Shown piece after piece: positions 38,238-48,084 of a stretch of DNA of 64,000 nucleotides. The notes beneath the pieces were generated by a model. The model was not told where the DNA came from and did no database searches. It worked only from the letters and a program-made list of their open reading frames with translations. Numbering within the stretch: the stretch's first letter is position 1; each line of letters starts with the position of its first letter. Location of the stretch: assembly GCA_020796225.1 (NCBI GenBank), contig CM036762.1:48501590-48565589 (forward strand), in the 5' to 3' direction. This DNA comes from Arion vulgaris. Lineage: Eukaryota > Mollusca > Gastropoda > Stylommatophora > Arionidae. The translations under genes were made by a program, and so were the position numbers.

Positions 38238-38640
38238 GGGAAAAAACAAGAATGCTTCCATAAAAACATTGTTGTTAATTTTTTACAAATACAAAAAAAC
38301 ATTGTCGTGATCAAAAGAAAAATATAATTGTTCTAACTTCTGAACTTTTCTTCCGCCTGTAGCCATCTGGATCACATCCGATAATTAAGTCATGCATTTG
38401 CCACTTACAGCTTTGAAGCTTGCGACATTTTGTTTCGTATAAATCGTTCCCACTCTTATTACGTTACACGTACACAGTTAACATTAACTTAACTACATTA
38501 ATGGTAGCCACGATAAGACAGTGGTTAGTGCTCTTGCTGTGTCCACGAATGGTCCTGGGTTCCGAATCAACAATTTATTCGCAGCTGTTCTTAGTTCGAC
38601 CGCAGTTTAAAGGGTCTAAGAGTATAATAAAGAAGGATGT
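38238..38640. other. Mostly unrecognised; tRNA-like stretch near 38505-38570
   Basis: 'gataagacagtggttagtgc' and 'cctgggttccgaatcaac' are spaced like A and B boxes, perhaps a diverged SINE head. Nothing else was found. Confidence 0.4.
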
Positions 38641-38644
38641 CGGC

Positions 38645-38850
38645 CCCGCAAAGCGTGTTCGTAGCGCGTTGGACTACGCGTGACAAGCCCCCTGTGAGTG
38701 CGGTTCAATTCCGTTGGCTGGCAGTAAAGCCGTAGGTTCTCCAGATTTACGGTGTTCGTGGCATCGAACTGAAGGGTTACGATGTCCATGGCACCGAGCC
38801 GAAGAGCTGAAAGCTCAAGTGCTTCCGGATAGGATAAAAAAACAAGAAGG
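38645..38850 (+). mobile_element. SINE-B copy
   Basis: 'gtgttcgtagcgcgttggac' to 'gctcaagtgcttccggatag' plus an A tail. 'aagaaggat' occurs at both edges (about 38626 and 38854), a possible 9-bp duplication cut within the adjacent SINE-A. Confidence 0.88.
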
Positions 38851-38855
38851 ATTGA

Positions 38856-39003
38856 CTTCATTGCACTGGGCTTTACTCCATAGAGCTCGGTCCCTCTAGA
38901 CTTGAATGGTATACCAGCTGCCGAAAGTATTGTACTAATCACGTAATCTATAGGTCCGTCAAGAATTCTAGGATCTCCAGAAAAATACACTCGTGAACAG
39001 AAG
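38856..39003 (-). mobile_element. SINE-A copy, head missing
   Basis: 'aggattgacttcattgcact' to 'acactcgtgaacagaa' is the reverse of the SINE-A body. The tRNA-like head is replaced by the CTAT satellite. Confidence 0.82.
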
Positions 39004-39007
39004 AAAT

Positions 39008-39280
39008 ACGGATCTATCTATCTACGAAACATCTATCTATCTATCTACGAATGATCTATCTATCTACGAAACATCTATCTATCTAACTATCTATCCATCC
39101 ATCTATCTATCTATCTATCTACGAAACATCTATCTACGAAACATCTATCTATCTACGAAACATCTATCTATCTACGAAACATCTATATATCTATCTATCT
39201 ATCTACGAAACATCTATCTATCTATCTATCTATATACGAAACATCTATCTATCTACGAAACATCTATATATCTATAACTA
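39008..39280. repeat. (CTAT)n with 'acgaaacat' linker
   Basis: Runs of 'ctatctatctat' separated by 'acgaaacat', irregular length. Composite micro/minisatellite. Confidence 0.93.
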
Positions 39281-39454
39281 GTATAGTCTTTATATCCAGC
39301 TTGACACCAATTGGCAAAATATGTGCAAAATGGGCAAAGCACATTCCCAATATCCGCTGCCCAGACTAGGCATACATGTATAGGACACTTCACTCTTGCT
39401 TTGATTGACCATCTGTAAAGTAGAACAAGGTCATACTTATTATAAATAATAATA

Positions 39455-39512
39455 ATAATAATTCCTCTCGTACCGTTATACGTTACATAGGGCCTGCAAG
39501 TAATTTCTACAT
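39455..39512 (-). mobile_element. LINE-F 3' tail, tiny copy
   Basis: (AAT)n then 'tcctctcgtaccgttatacg' and 'gggcctgcaagtaatttct': the reverse of the last 55 bp of LINE-F. Confidence 0.8.
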
Positions 39513-39629
39513 TTCAGATTCAGAATGTGTCACTTGATTTCGTTTCAACGATAGTTTATTGACTTCAGAAAACAAATATAGAGAGTCCTCATATCTATTT
39601 ATCTTTCATCATTATCCCAGATAATAGTA
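39513..39629. repeat. Segment shared with 44481-44600
   Basis: 'gtgtcacttgatttcgtttc', 'aacgatagtttattgactt' and 'tttcatcatt.tcccagata' recur reversed next to another LINE-F tail. See the finding on shared 3' flanks. Confidence 0.8.
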
Positions 39630-40060
39630 ATAATTCCTCTCGTACCGTTATACGTTACATAGGGCCTGCAAGTAATTTCTCCATACCGCTCTATCCTGGG
39701 CAACACGCTCAATCTCCTCCATGGAACTGAGACCGATATTTCTTGCCTCTCTCAGCAAAGTTCGTTTCAGGGTCTCCTTAGGTTTCGCAGACATTTATTT
39801 TCAAATGCAGTCAACTTGCTTTCTATATCTTTAGTCATTTTCCAACTCTCGCTAGCATATGTTAGGATTTCTACAACATTTGAATTGAAAATTCGTAATT
39901 TAGTTTTAATACTATATAACTTGCAGTTCCATAAAATATTCAGACTTTTGAAAGCTGATGTTGCTTTGACAATTCGTATCATAATTTATTTTTTAACATT
40001 TCCTGTGCAATCAAAATTGCTACCTAAATAGGTGAACTGCCCTGTTATTTTTATCATTTT
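39630..40060 (-). mobile_element. LINE-F: RT C-terminus joined to the 3' end
   Basis: The minus strand reads 'IRIVKATSAFKSLNILWNCK', 'LYSIKTKLRIFNSNVVEILT', 'YASESWKMTKDIESKLTAFE', 'NKCLRNLRRP', then in the next frame 'ETLKRTLLREARNIGLSSME' and 'EIERVAQDRAVWRNYLQALC'. Compared with 42946-43350 it lacks about 70 codons between CLR and RRP/ETL, an internal deletion. It identifies the short LINE-F tails here as RT-LINE ends. Confidence 0.88.
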
Positions 40061-40218
40061 AGATTCCAGTTATTGGTTATTGGTTATTGGTTACTAAACT
40101 GACGTCATTGCACTCCGGGCAAACCCATAGGTGCTCAGTCTCCCCAACAGATATCGAAGAGTATGCATACTGATGGTTCCTGTGGCTCGCTGATTAAACA
40201 CACCTCTCACTCTGCCTC

Positions 40219-41085
40219 TCAGGCATCCAGTTCGACTTGAACAACGGGTAATTCCAAACTGCTTAAATCGCTTGATCGATTCAACATCGATTTTAGTGTC
40301 CTCATCCAACAGAGAGTCTCGAAGAGACCGAAGAATATCCCCTTATCCATCTTCAACTCCCCAACAATCGATGCTGTTGATGCAAGCCTGTCCGCTCTCT
40401 CATTACCGTAAACACCCGCATGCCCAGGACAGTATATCCACGTAAGCCGCTGGAGGTTAGAAACTTCTATAGACGACATCCACTCATACCGAAACCTGCC
40501 CTTCTGGATCTTGTGAAGCATCGACTGAGAGTCAGATACAACAACTGCCCCAGTAAATGAAGTCCCAGAAATCCAATGGAGGGCAGCAGTAACGGCCTCA
40601 ACCTCCATCCTCATACTAGAAGTAGTTGTCCTGTATGCCCCACTTCGCTCTGCAACAACCCTACCATGCGCATTAGCCAAGAAACCCCAGCCGGATTTCT
40701 CACCACGTTGAACCGACCCATCGGTATATACAACAACATCATCATCCCTTGCATTATCTTCTATCAGCTGCTTAACTGCGAGATCAGCCTTCATGTTGCC
40801 CCAATCTCTACATTCTCTTCCAAGAGTAATGATAACGTTGAGATAGTTCATCATGCTTCCATCTGTTGGGATCCATTCTTCCCCTTTTGGTAGAGTCGCA
40901 ACCGTAGTCACCTGGCCAATCGTTCTCTCAGCCTGGGCCATCCACGACATGCCACGCTTGATTCTCGTGCCCTTAACATCATTAGTGTTCTTGTGAAGTG
41001 GATGTCTCTTATCCGAAGTAACCCGCATATATGCCTTGGTTTGGGCGATTGCATGACGGGAGCGTAGTGACAGATGGCCAAGCAT
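40219..41085 (-). pseudogene. RNase H domain of the 40-kb LINE (open 288 aa)
   Basis: Active-site pattern of RNase HI: 'VVYTDGSVQRGEKSGWGFLA' (Asp), 'SMRMEVEAVTAALHWIS' (Glu), 'AVVVSDSQSMLHKIQKG' (Asp) and 'PGHAGVYGNERADRLA' (His and Asp). Would degrade RNA in the RNA/DNA hybrid during integration. The frame is open for 288 codons, but the last ~35 are probably out of register: the family continuation 'LLDEDTKIDVESIKRFKQFG' lies in another frame after 'KMDKG'. The shorter copy at 54450-54843 has the same break. Confidence 0.9.
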
Positions 41086-41221
41086 TTATCTCATCTTCAC
41101 AATGGGGTATCTCTAGTGCAGCCCAGAACTATACGCATACCTTCATTCTGAACCCGTTCGAGTCGTTCACATTGTGATCTTGATATCGTAAGAATTCCGA
41201 GTCCGTAATCTACCACTGACA

Positions 41222-42406
41222 TTACCAGTCGATCGAACAAAAGGGCAAGTAGTCTCTGCTCAAGGTGTGCGGCCACCATAACTTGAGAGCCGCAAGACCA
41301 CGCTTGCACCGTTGTATCGTCTGTTCAATATGGTGTTTGAAAGATAGACTACGATCAAAGGTTATTCCAAGATAGCACAGCCTGTCTCTGCGCTCGATGG
41401 TATGTTCATCAAAGATTACACAGGGTAGGTCAGCCTTGACGATGTGATTATTCAACGAGCACCACAACATACACGCTTTTTCAGGATTGACCTGAGAGCG
41501 AGACTTTCTACACCAACCCGAGATGGTATGCAATGTTTTCTGAATGTCGTCAACCATCTCTCGTCTATCTGACCCAGTCCTATATATTAAGATATCATCT
41601 GCAAATGTCAATGTCCGACCCAATCCGGTTGGCTGAATTTTAGCTACATTTGCTGTGTAAATATTAAACAACACGGGTGATAGAGGAGAACCCTGGGGTA
41701 ATCCCGGGCATATACGAGCAGGATCCGATGTCCATGTTCCTTAACGGAGTGCAACGGTTCTCTCCATTAAAGAAGCAGCTATCCAGTTTACCAGCCAAGG
41801 ATTAACTTTACATTTAATCAAAGAGCGCACCATTATTGAATAATTCACCTTGTTATAAGCATCCTCCAAGTCGATGGCCACAGCAGCAGTCTCTTGCTTG
41901 GATTGGAAGCCTTCATAAACATCATATGCAAACGTGCCAGCATTGTTCCATGTCCCTTTCATTGGCCGGTAGCTACCCAAAGTGTCAGGGAGGATGTGGT
42001 CAGTCTCTAAGTGACACATTACCTTTCTGGCCCTTATCTTTAGTAATTTGCCATATACATTTTGCAAGGTGAGTATGCGGTAGCTGCTGAGCAGTTTAGG
42101 ATCCTTCCCATGTTTGTGGAGCGGTCGTAAATAACTATGAAGCCAATCCTCGGGTACAACAGCATTCTGTACACTTTTATTAAAATCCACCACAACTGCA
42201 TTAATAACAGTCTCGTCCAGCTGTTTGATGTGATGATATTGGACACCATCAGGCCCTGGAGCGGTGCTGTGGCTTGCCTTGAGTGCATTAACAACATCCT
42301 CCTTTGTTATTAAGTCAATGTAAGGTTCTCCAGAGCTAGTAATATCACGAAGAGCACTTATGATATTATGGCGGTCAGTTTTATCACCTCTTTCTGTCTG
42401 TTCCAC
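41222..42406 (-). pseudogene. Reverse transcriptase domain of the 40-kb LINE
   Basis: One frame from 42406 to 41222 with a single TAA at about 41743. RT landmarks in order: 'TAPGPDGVQYHHIKQL', 'DPKLLSSYRILTLQNVYGKL', 'LGSYRPMKGTWNN' (region usually QxGFR), 'AVAIDLEDAYNKVNYSIM' (first catalytic Asp), 'GLPQGSPLSPVLFNIYT', 'FADDILIY' (catalytic FADD box) and 'CYLGITFDRSLSFKHHI'. The enzyme would copy the element RNA at a nicked target. The catalytic residues are intact, so the stop is probably a recent lesion. Confidence 0.92.
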
Positions 42407-42945
42407 GAAACGATGAAGGAACCCCTGCCCTTTTCTGCATCTGTTGTCAAGACGGATCCTGACGAGTCACGTAAAGCAGGAAAAGACTGGCTGGTATTCC
42501 TCCTGTTCATTTTGCGATGAAACTGCCAGAATTGATATAGAGACTTGTCGCCACAGACTTGCGTTATGAAAGTCTCCCATAACCCACTCTTTGCCTCACT
42601 AGCCAATACTTTGAAATCCCCAGTGGCTTTGTGGCGAATAGCAGACTTTTCAGCCACATCACACATATTTCTAGGTCGCTTCTTTCGTGCTCTCTGCCAT
42701 GACTTTGTAGCAGCCTCTTTTTCCAGCCATGCTTTTCAACATTTTCATTCCACCATGGTGGTTGCAGGAAAGGAGTCCTAGCAGTCTTCTTTCTGGCAGT
42801 CTGTGGCAGTATACGTAATGGGTTTTCGTGATCAGAGTGGCATGGCGTGTACTGAAAGACAGATATGGGTCTTCTGTGTCGCAAATTATTGATAATAAGA
42901 TTCCAGTGTTTATTATAAATACAAACATATAAATATATATATATG

Positions 42946-43350
42946 TAATGACTAAAGATATAGAAAGCAAGTGTTATTATTTATTAGAAATATTAGTAAT
43001 TAAGTTCCATTTGAAAATAGATGTCTGTGAAAAATAATGAACATAAAATGGAACGAATTCAGGAGAAGTGATGAAATCAGAGACATGTCTGGTCAACCAC
43101 TAGGGACAACTGTTATAAGAATGAGAAGATGGAGATGTGTTGAACACACCTTGAGAAGAAATGATCAACGAATATCAAAGCAGGCACTGAAGTGGGATGC
43201 AGAGTGTTCAAGAAAGAGAGGACGACCTAAGGAGAACCTGAAACGAACTTTGCTGAGATAGTCAAAAAATATCGGTCTCAGGTCCATGGAAGAGGTTGCC
43301 CAGGATAGAAAGGTGTGAAGAAATTGATTGCATGCCCCATCTAACGTATA
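42946..43350 (+). mobile_element. LINE-F 3' end, fullest copy of the tail
   Basis: Reads 'MTKDIESK', then 'MNIKWNEFRRSDEIRDMSGQ', 'RMRRWRCVEHTLRRNDQRIS', 'KQALKWDAECSRKRGRPKEN' and 'LKRTLLR', then 'NIGLRSMEEVAQDRKV'. This is a standard non-LTR C-terminal tail. The insert 'tgttattatttattagaaat' between ESK and FEN distinguishes this subfamily. Stops make it inactive. It sits just beyond the right-hand duplication of the 40-kb LINE. Confidence 0.88.
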
Positions 43351-43379
43351 ACTAACTGTACTAGCGGAATGCTAGGCTA

Positions 43380-43907
43380 GGTGATGGGTGTCGTAAGAAA
43401 TGAGGGTAAGTAATTCGAATCCTGTGTTTGTCTATTTGTTTTTCGGAAGCTCTTAATACCTGTACATTGTTTATTTCTTGATCCTATTCTTCGATCCGTT
43501 GCTTCCTCTGGGGTTCTTTTCAAAAAAACTCCTTGGTCTCATATATATATAAATGCCACTTGTTAGCATCTGTTCTGAAAGTGTTTCTGTGTCCTATATT
43601 CCCAGTGGTCAAGTCGGCCATTTTGTTTGCATAATACGTTATCGATCCAGTGTTCGTCTGATCATGATATTTGATCCATACCAGGAAATGAACATTGGTC
43701 ATACCTGACAGCTACCCTGGCTCAGGGACAAAGGTTCAGGCAGATGATCCGTTATTTAAATCTTGTGTGAAGGTATTCGAGTACACAAGGCCAGATATGA
43801 TCCTGTCTGCTATACAAGCTTCTTGTAGACAATATTGTGGATTGGTAAGCTTGAACTGTTCTATCATTACCAAATATGAATTATCTCTCTCGCTATCACC
43901 CTTAGAC
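43380..43907. other. No feature recognised
   Basis: Single-copy DNA; a 71-aa plus-strand ORF at 43695 and a 60-aa minus ORF at 43520 lack known motifs. Confidence 0.45.
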
Positions 43908-44043
43908 TGATGTACCAGATTTCCCCATAAATCATATTCATGTGGAAACCTGATTCATGCAGCCTTAGCATGGGTGGGTTTCGTCACATCTTCAGCGCCA
44001 TTTTGAGCTTTGGTGCTTATCCTTCGGTGATGTGTTCGGAAAT
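43908..44043 (-). mobile_element. Body-I SINE-like fragment
   Basis: 'tgatgtaccagatttcccca', 'gattcatgcagccttagcat' and 'ggtgcttatccttcggtgat': the reverse of 190-330. Stops at 44043 where SINE-A-related sequence begins. Confidence 0.78.
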
Positions 44044-44094
44044 CTGAATTCAAGTATTTTATTCTCAGTTAAAAGTAGGTATACGGAGTTTTTA

Positions 44095-44300
44095 AGCTTT
44101 GGCTTCATTGCACCGGGATTTTCCCCATATGGCTCGGTCCATCTCCATAGAAATGTCACGCCACCTGCCGGGAGTATCGCACAAAGCACGGACTCTGTAA
44201 CTCCATCAACAATCCTAGGTGTCTCTGGAAAAACACACGCTCGTGAATAGAACGGCGCGGTCTGGATTCGAAACCACCACTTTCGATTCGCAAGGCATTG
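44095..44300 (-). mobile_element. SINE-A copy, head partly lost
   Basis: 'ggcttcattgcaccgggatt' to 'ggtctggattcgaaaccacc' (B-box region) and 'gattcgcaaggcatt'. Directly joined to LINE-F at about 44290. Confidence 0.87.
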
Positions 44301-44480
44301 AAGTGGGAAAGAGAGGTCGTCTTAGGAGACCCTGAAACGAACTTTGCTGAGATAGGCAAGAAATATCGGTCTCAGTTCCATGGAGGAGATTGAGCGTGTT
44401 GCCCAGGATAGAGCGGTATGGAGAAATTGATTGCAGGCCCTATATAGCGTATAACGGCACGAGAGGAATTATTATTATTA
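44286..44480 (+). mobile_element. LINE-F 3' end
   Basis: 'gaagtgggaaagagaggtcg' then the frame 'ETLKRTLLR' and 'ARNIGLSSMEEIERVAQDRA', with 3' UTR 'gtataacggcacgagaggaa' and an ATT repeat. Confidence 0.9.
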
Positions 44481-44600
44481 TCTGGGAAAATGATGAAAGG
44501 AAAAGAGATGTGCGAATTGTCTATATGCGTTTTGTTAAGTCAATAAACTATCGTTGAAACGAAATCAAGTGACACATTGTCAATTTGAATTCTTACAATT
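44481..44600. repeat. 3' flank shared with 39513-39629
   Basis: 'tctgggaaaatgatgaaagg', 'aagtcaataaactatcgttg' and 'aaacgaaatcaagtgacaca' follow the LINE-F tail here and also precede it in reverse at 39513-39629. Confidence 0.8.
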
Positions 44601-44629
44601 TGCACCAATTTATTGAACTCGGCAGACTC

Positions 44630-44850
44630 TTTGTCTCAGGAGACAATAAGTTTTGTGTCAAGTAGTTTGTTTTGTGTTGAGTCACATCGTATTTTGTGGC
44701 TGTAGTCTCTTATTCTCGAGCTGCAAACTTTGCCACAGTTGCTGCAGATGAATCTGGTGACTGGAGCTGATGCAGAAGATAGTCTCTCTGTCCTTTTCAT
44801 TATAGTTTACTCCCATGTGTGATGATGATTTTCTTTTCATTTTCTTCTTC
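44630..44850 (-). mobile_element. LINE C-terminal finger tail, copy 3
   Basis: 'tgtctcaggagacaataagt', 'gagctgcaaactttgccaca' and 'gactggagctgatgcagaag' match 3808-3960. The minus strand retains the Cys/His finger region in degraded form. Ends in (TTC)n, shared with the start of SINE-C. Confidence 0.78.
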
Positions 44851-45240
44851 TTCTTCTTCTTCTTGATACTGCCCATATCGACCACGTGTTAACCCACTCT
44901 TTGCGATTTATATGTGATCTGAGCCTAAGAGCGATTGTACGTTGTGCCAGTTATGCGCCTACAAGTAGACCAGCAACGTTGCTGTTTATCGTCACTGTTT
45001 CTGTATTTTGTAAAACTATAGTACTTTGTTTGTACGTGTTTCACTATTTACCAAGTTTTACTGCAGTTTCCCCCTATTTCGATACAAGTAGACCATCAGA
45101 TCCGATTTATGTGATGCTTTTTATTTTCTATGGTAACTTTTCTAGGACCTACTTAAGTACTTAAAACGCCTCTTAAGACATGTCTTGTAGGTTTCAGTGG
45201 TACTATTCCTTGCTTCCCTTGCGGACCCCTGGAACCACAC
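44840..45240 (-). mobile_element. SINE-C copy split by element M
   Basis: Tail '(ttc)n..catatcgaccacgtgttaac' at left, head 'cccctggaaccacacggaca' at right, interrupted at 44976-45083. Confidence 0.87.
44976..45083. mobile_element. Element M, right-half copy, inserted in SINE-C
   Basis: 'acgttgctgtttatcgtcac' to 'gttttactgcagtttccccc', matching the right half of M. Flanked by 'acaagtagaccagca' (44961-44975) and 'acaagtagaccatca' (45084-45098), a 15-bp near-exact duplication. Confidence 0.85.
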
Positions 45241-45280
45241 GGACAAAACTCGTTTAAAATGTATGCATGTATACCTTCTA

Positions 45281-45536
45281 CAGGGTGTTCAACTTAAAAG
45301 CAGTCGGTGAATGGAGCTAATCTGGCATATATGTATGGAAATGAGAAGGTTCAGTTAGGACGTAGTATAGGTCAAGGTTGTGTGATGGTGTGTAATTGTA
45401 GTGCGGGAAGGAGCGATGAACAAATGTGACGTGGGACGAGCTAGTCAGAACCGGTTTAAATAGAACATAAACACAACACGATAGGTTATCTGGCAACTTT
45501 CGATTTGTCAATGGGGCAATTATCTTGAACACCCTG
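45281..45536. mobile_element. 256-bp MITE, mariner-like termini, TA duplication
   Basis: Ends 'cagggtgttcaacttaaaag' and 'attatcttgaacaccctg' are inverted repeats, bordered by TA (45279-45280, 45537-45538). A frame over the interior (172 aa, minus strand) extends past both ends and has no transposase motif. Confidence 0.88.
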
Positions 45537-45642
45537 TACTTATTATTAACTCGTACATAATAATATAACCAAGAAGACTCGGCACTATGGTTGAAAGCAT
45601 GTGCATCATCATAAGAAACATATACGTCCCAGATATATATAG

Positions 45643-45866
45643 CGAAACACGTAATAACAAAGTACTGTACTTTTTCAAAATTAAAACAAAACACTGCACA
45701 GCAACGTTTCGACCAAAAGGTCTTTATCAAGCAAAGGATACAACAGGAGTGACGAATTTCACTTCTTTCACAGTACACTATATATATGTTTTTGTATTTT
45801 GTAAAACTGCAGTGCTTTGTTATTACGTGTTTCACCTTTGCTACATAGTTTTACTGCAGTTTTCTC
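45643..45866. mobile_element. Element M copy 2
   Basis: Left arm 'gaaacacgtaataacaaagt', centre 'cagcaacgtttcgaccaaaa', right arm ending 'tttgttattacgtgtttcac', then 'agttttactgcagttttctc'. Arms more diverged than copy 1. Confidence 0.82.
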
Positions 45867-46189
45867 ATATGTTGATTAACAAAAATATATTTAAAAATTA
45901 AGCTTTGTTGTAGCGTATTTTGTGTTAAGATGTTGTTTCATTGTTGTTTAATTAACAAACTACAGCCTCCTTGCTTATGATGTCACTACGCAATGTGCCG
46001 GCTTTTGTTGCTTTTTACTATTGATTCTCTTAATTTTAGTGATCAGCCCCACCTGGGTCATAAATTACGACGTCAGGGAAGAGAAACCGGACAGACATCA
46101 ATCGAAATATAAATAAATTATAAATCATTCATCTTATTCCTTTTGTTGAATTATACTATTTTATTTCTTACTATTTCTTCTTCTTCTCT
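45867..46189. other. No feature recognised
   Basis: AT-rich single-copy DNA. Confidence 0.45.
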
Positions 46190-46580
46190 TTCTTCATTTA
46201 CTTCATTATAGAAGTGTTGGTTGGGGGATTGGACCGTAGTGATCTTGTGTGTTTGCTTGTTTTAAGACACTTTCTTCTTCTTCTCTTCCAGCATTTACTT
46301 CTTTATAGAAATGTTGGGGGTGGAACGTAGAGATCTTGTGTGTGCTTGTTTTAAGGCACTTTGTAAGCTGATATTCATTTTCGTAAGGCTGTTCTTAATG
46401 CCGTCGCTCCATCTTTTGCGAGGTCATCATCTTGCTTTGTACTCATTATACTTTTTATGTGTGGCGCTCTGTGGTAGGCGATACCAGGGCATTCTTGTCA
46501 TGTGTCCAAACCATTTTATCTGTTTTTCTTTTATGAATTGCATGACTGGTTTCGCATCAAGTATTCTTCTGATTTCTTAA
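46190..46580 (-). mobile_element. LINE 3' fragment (family f), tail repeated
   Basis: Minus strand matches 35351-35637: complement of 'tgactggtttcgcatcaag' to 'cttgttttaaggcactttg'. The final ~75 bp occurs twice (46190-46270 and 46275-46370), so the 3' end is duplicated or two copies are stacked. Confidence 0.85.
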
Positions 46581-46807
46581 TTTTTCTGATTTCTAATTTC
46601 TTACTATTTAAAGGATCGAACTGACATTTTGTTAACATTATCTTCATGAGTAATTAACCCTAAGGACTCGTCAGGTCTCTGTGGGAACGAAATCTTCAGC
46701 ACGTACTTGTTATTAATGAGGCTCTCAAGTCAGATAATGGAGGCTGAATGGGTTAATGATGTCCTTGACTGTCTTTATGAGAGTCTTTATTCCTGTAGCA
46801 ATAATTG
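46581..46807. other. No feature recognised
   Basis: Short single-copy spacer. Confidence 0.4.
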
Positions 46808-46863
46808 TGTCTAACACTCGAGCTATGCTTTCTAGTGTCTAACACTCGAGCTATGCTTTCTAG
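46808..46863. repeat. 28-bp exact duplication
   Basis: 'gtgtctaacactcgagctat' plus 'gctttcta' twice in tandem. Confidence 0.93.
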
Positions 46864-46879
46864 TGTGCAATGTGGTCTG

Positions 46880-46931
46880 GTTCAACAAGAGTAAAGGGTA
46901 TATAATTGCACAGTTTTGACAAGAGTAGATA

Positions 46932-46975
<44 letters not shown>

Positions 46976-47033
46976 AACCAGTTTCGACAAAATATGGCAT
47001 ATATGGATCCAGTTTCGACAAGAGTAGATATTA
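46880..47033. repeat. Minisatellite with (TA)n core
   Basis: Degenerate 'ccagtttcgacaagagtaga' + 'tatatat' units, including a (TA)n run at 46934-46973. Similar words continue at 47325-47400 on the other side of SINE-K. Confidence 0.8.
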
Positions 47034-47048
47034 TTTATATTTCTGAAG

Positions 47049-47308
47049 AGCCGCTGTAGCGTAGTTGTTAGTGAACTCGCTTCGCAAGGCTGGTGGTCTG
47101 GGTTCAGCTCCCGCAATGCGCGTGGAATTTTTCCCGACCACGACGGCTCTCAGGTCGACCCAGCCTCAACTGGGTACCAGACATGCTCTGGGAAAGTAAA
47201 GGCGGCCGGCGTGATGCTGATCACATCACCCATCGTGTGCCGACGGTCAATAAAAATACAGGCCTAACTCTGTATTGACCTATATACCACGAGGTATGAA
47301 AGGGTTCC
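47049..47308 (+). mobile_element. SINE-K copy 1 (tRNA-like head), 15-bp duplication
   Basis: Head 'agccgctgtagcgtagttgt' (A-box region) and B box 'gggttcagctcccg'; body 'cgacggctctcaggtcgacc', 'gtgtgccgacggtcaataaa' and 'accacgaggtatgaaagggt'. Flanks 'tttatatttctgaag' (47034-47048) and 'tttatatttctaaag' (47309-47323) differ at one base. Confidence 0.88.
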
Positions 47309-47323
47309 TTTATATTTCTAAAG

Positions 47324-47643
47324 AATCGGTTTTTACAAAAGTATATAGCATTTTTATATGAAGCCAATTATATCAAAATTAGATAATATATAAATGGTGC
47401 TAGAGTACAGAGTACGTATGGGAAATATCTGACGGCTTCCGATGTAACAAATAATATCCGATACCAGGATATAATATAACACACTAGATACGATGCTGTA
47501 ATGTGGGGCTATGTGTTTGCAACAATAACTTAATCAGTAACCCATCTGTTATGTGTGGTAACCTACAAATCTGATCTGGTCAGAGCGGATCAGATCAGAT
47601 CTGGAGAAAACCTAGGGAAGCTGCGGTGATACGTGATAAATTT
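47324..47643. other. Minisatellite-like start, then unrecognised
   Basis: 47325-47400 continues the AT-rich repeat left of SINE-K. The remainder shows only a short 'tcagatcagatctg' palindrome at 47590-47603. Confidence 0.45.
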
Positions 47644-47655
47644 AAGGACAGAGAT

Positions 47656-47856
47656 GTCCAGCTGCCAAACGTGTTCGTAGCGCGTTGGACGGCGGGTGAC
47701 AAGCTCCCTGTGAGAGCGTGTTCAATTCCGCTGGCTGGAAGAAATCCACAGGTTTTCCAGTTTTACGGTGTTCGTGGCACCGAACCGAAGGGTCACGATG
47801 TCCATGGCACCGAGCCGAATAGCTGAAAGCTCAAGTGCTTCGGGATCGGGAAAAAA
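47656..47856 (+). mobile_element. SINE-B copy, exact 12-bp duplication
   Basis: 'gtgttcgtagcgcgttggac' to 'gctcaagtgcttcgggatcg' and an A run. Direct repeat 'aaggacagagat' at 47644-47655 and 47857-47868. Confidence 0.95.
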
Positions 47857-48084
47857 AAGGACAGAGATACGTATGTATGGTATCACACAAGCAAACAAAA
47901 CTGAATAATACAATAACAAAACCAACAAAAATCCAACGTATTGACTATAAGTCTTCTTCAGCTATCAGGTTTGGGTTTGGGTTAACTACCAAAATCTATC
48001 AAAATTGATTTTGTTATACCAGCAACAATGAAAGACTGACTTAGTGTTAGGAACAGCTTCAGAACAACGCTCCATTACAAATAG

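Larger units (their letters stand above)
40071..42897 (-). mobile_element. RNase-H-bearing LINE, 5'-truncated, 2.8 kb, perfect 10-bp duplication
   Basis: Non-LTR retrotransposon of the I-like group (RT plus RNase H). Minus-strand order is an endonuclease/RT linker (42884-42410), RT (42406-41222), thumb region (41309-41097), RNase H (41085-40340), and a C-terminal segment ending in a CPEC-like motif (40330-40100). The 3' tail is 'aaccaataaccaataacc'. Flanked by 'agattccagt' at 40061-40070 and 42898-42907. Upstream endonuclease and any ORF1 are missing through 5' truncation. Lesions: frameshifts near 42620, 42400, 41270 and 41090, an in-frame TAA at about 41741, and a frame change near 40330. 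Assignment to I/Nimb is inferred from domain order. Confidence 0.93.

Noticed and set aside
37712..38261. Cys/Leu-rich repeat ORFs of 86-176 aa
   Set aside because: 61-bp array; the register shifts each unit and three frames overlap.
39767..43350. 40-kb LINE inserted inside one LINE-F copy
   Set aside because: The flanking LINE-F pieces face opposite directions (minus at left, plus at right), so they are not two halves of one element.
45317..45835. 172-aa minus-strand ORF
   Set aside because: Spans a MITE and part of element M; no transposase motif and no conserved domain.
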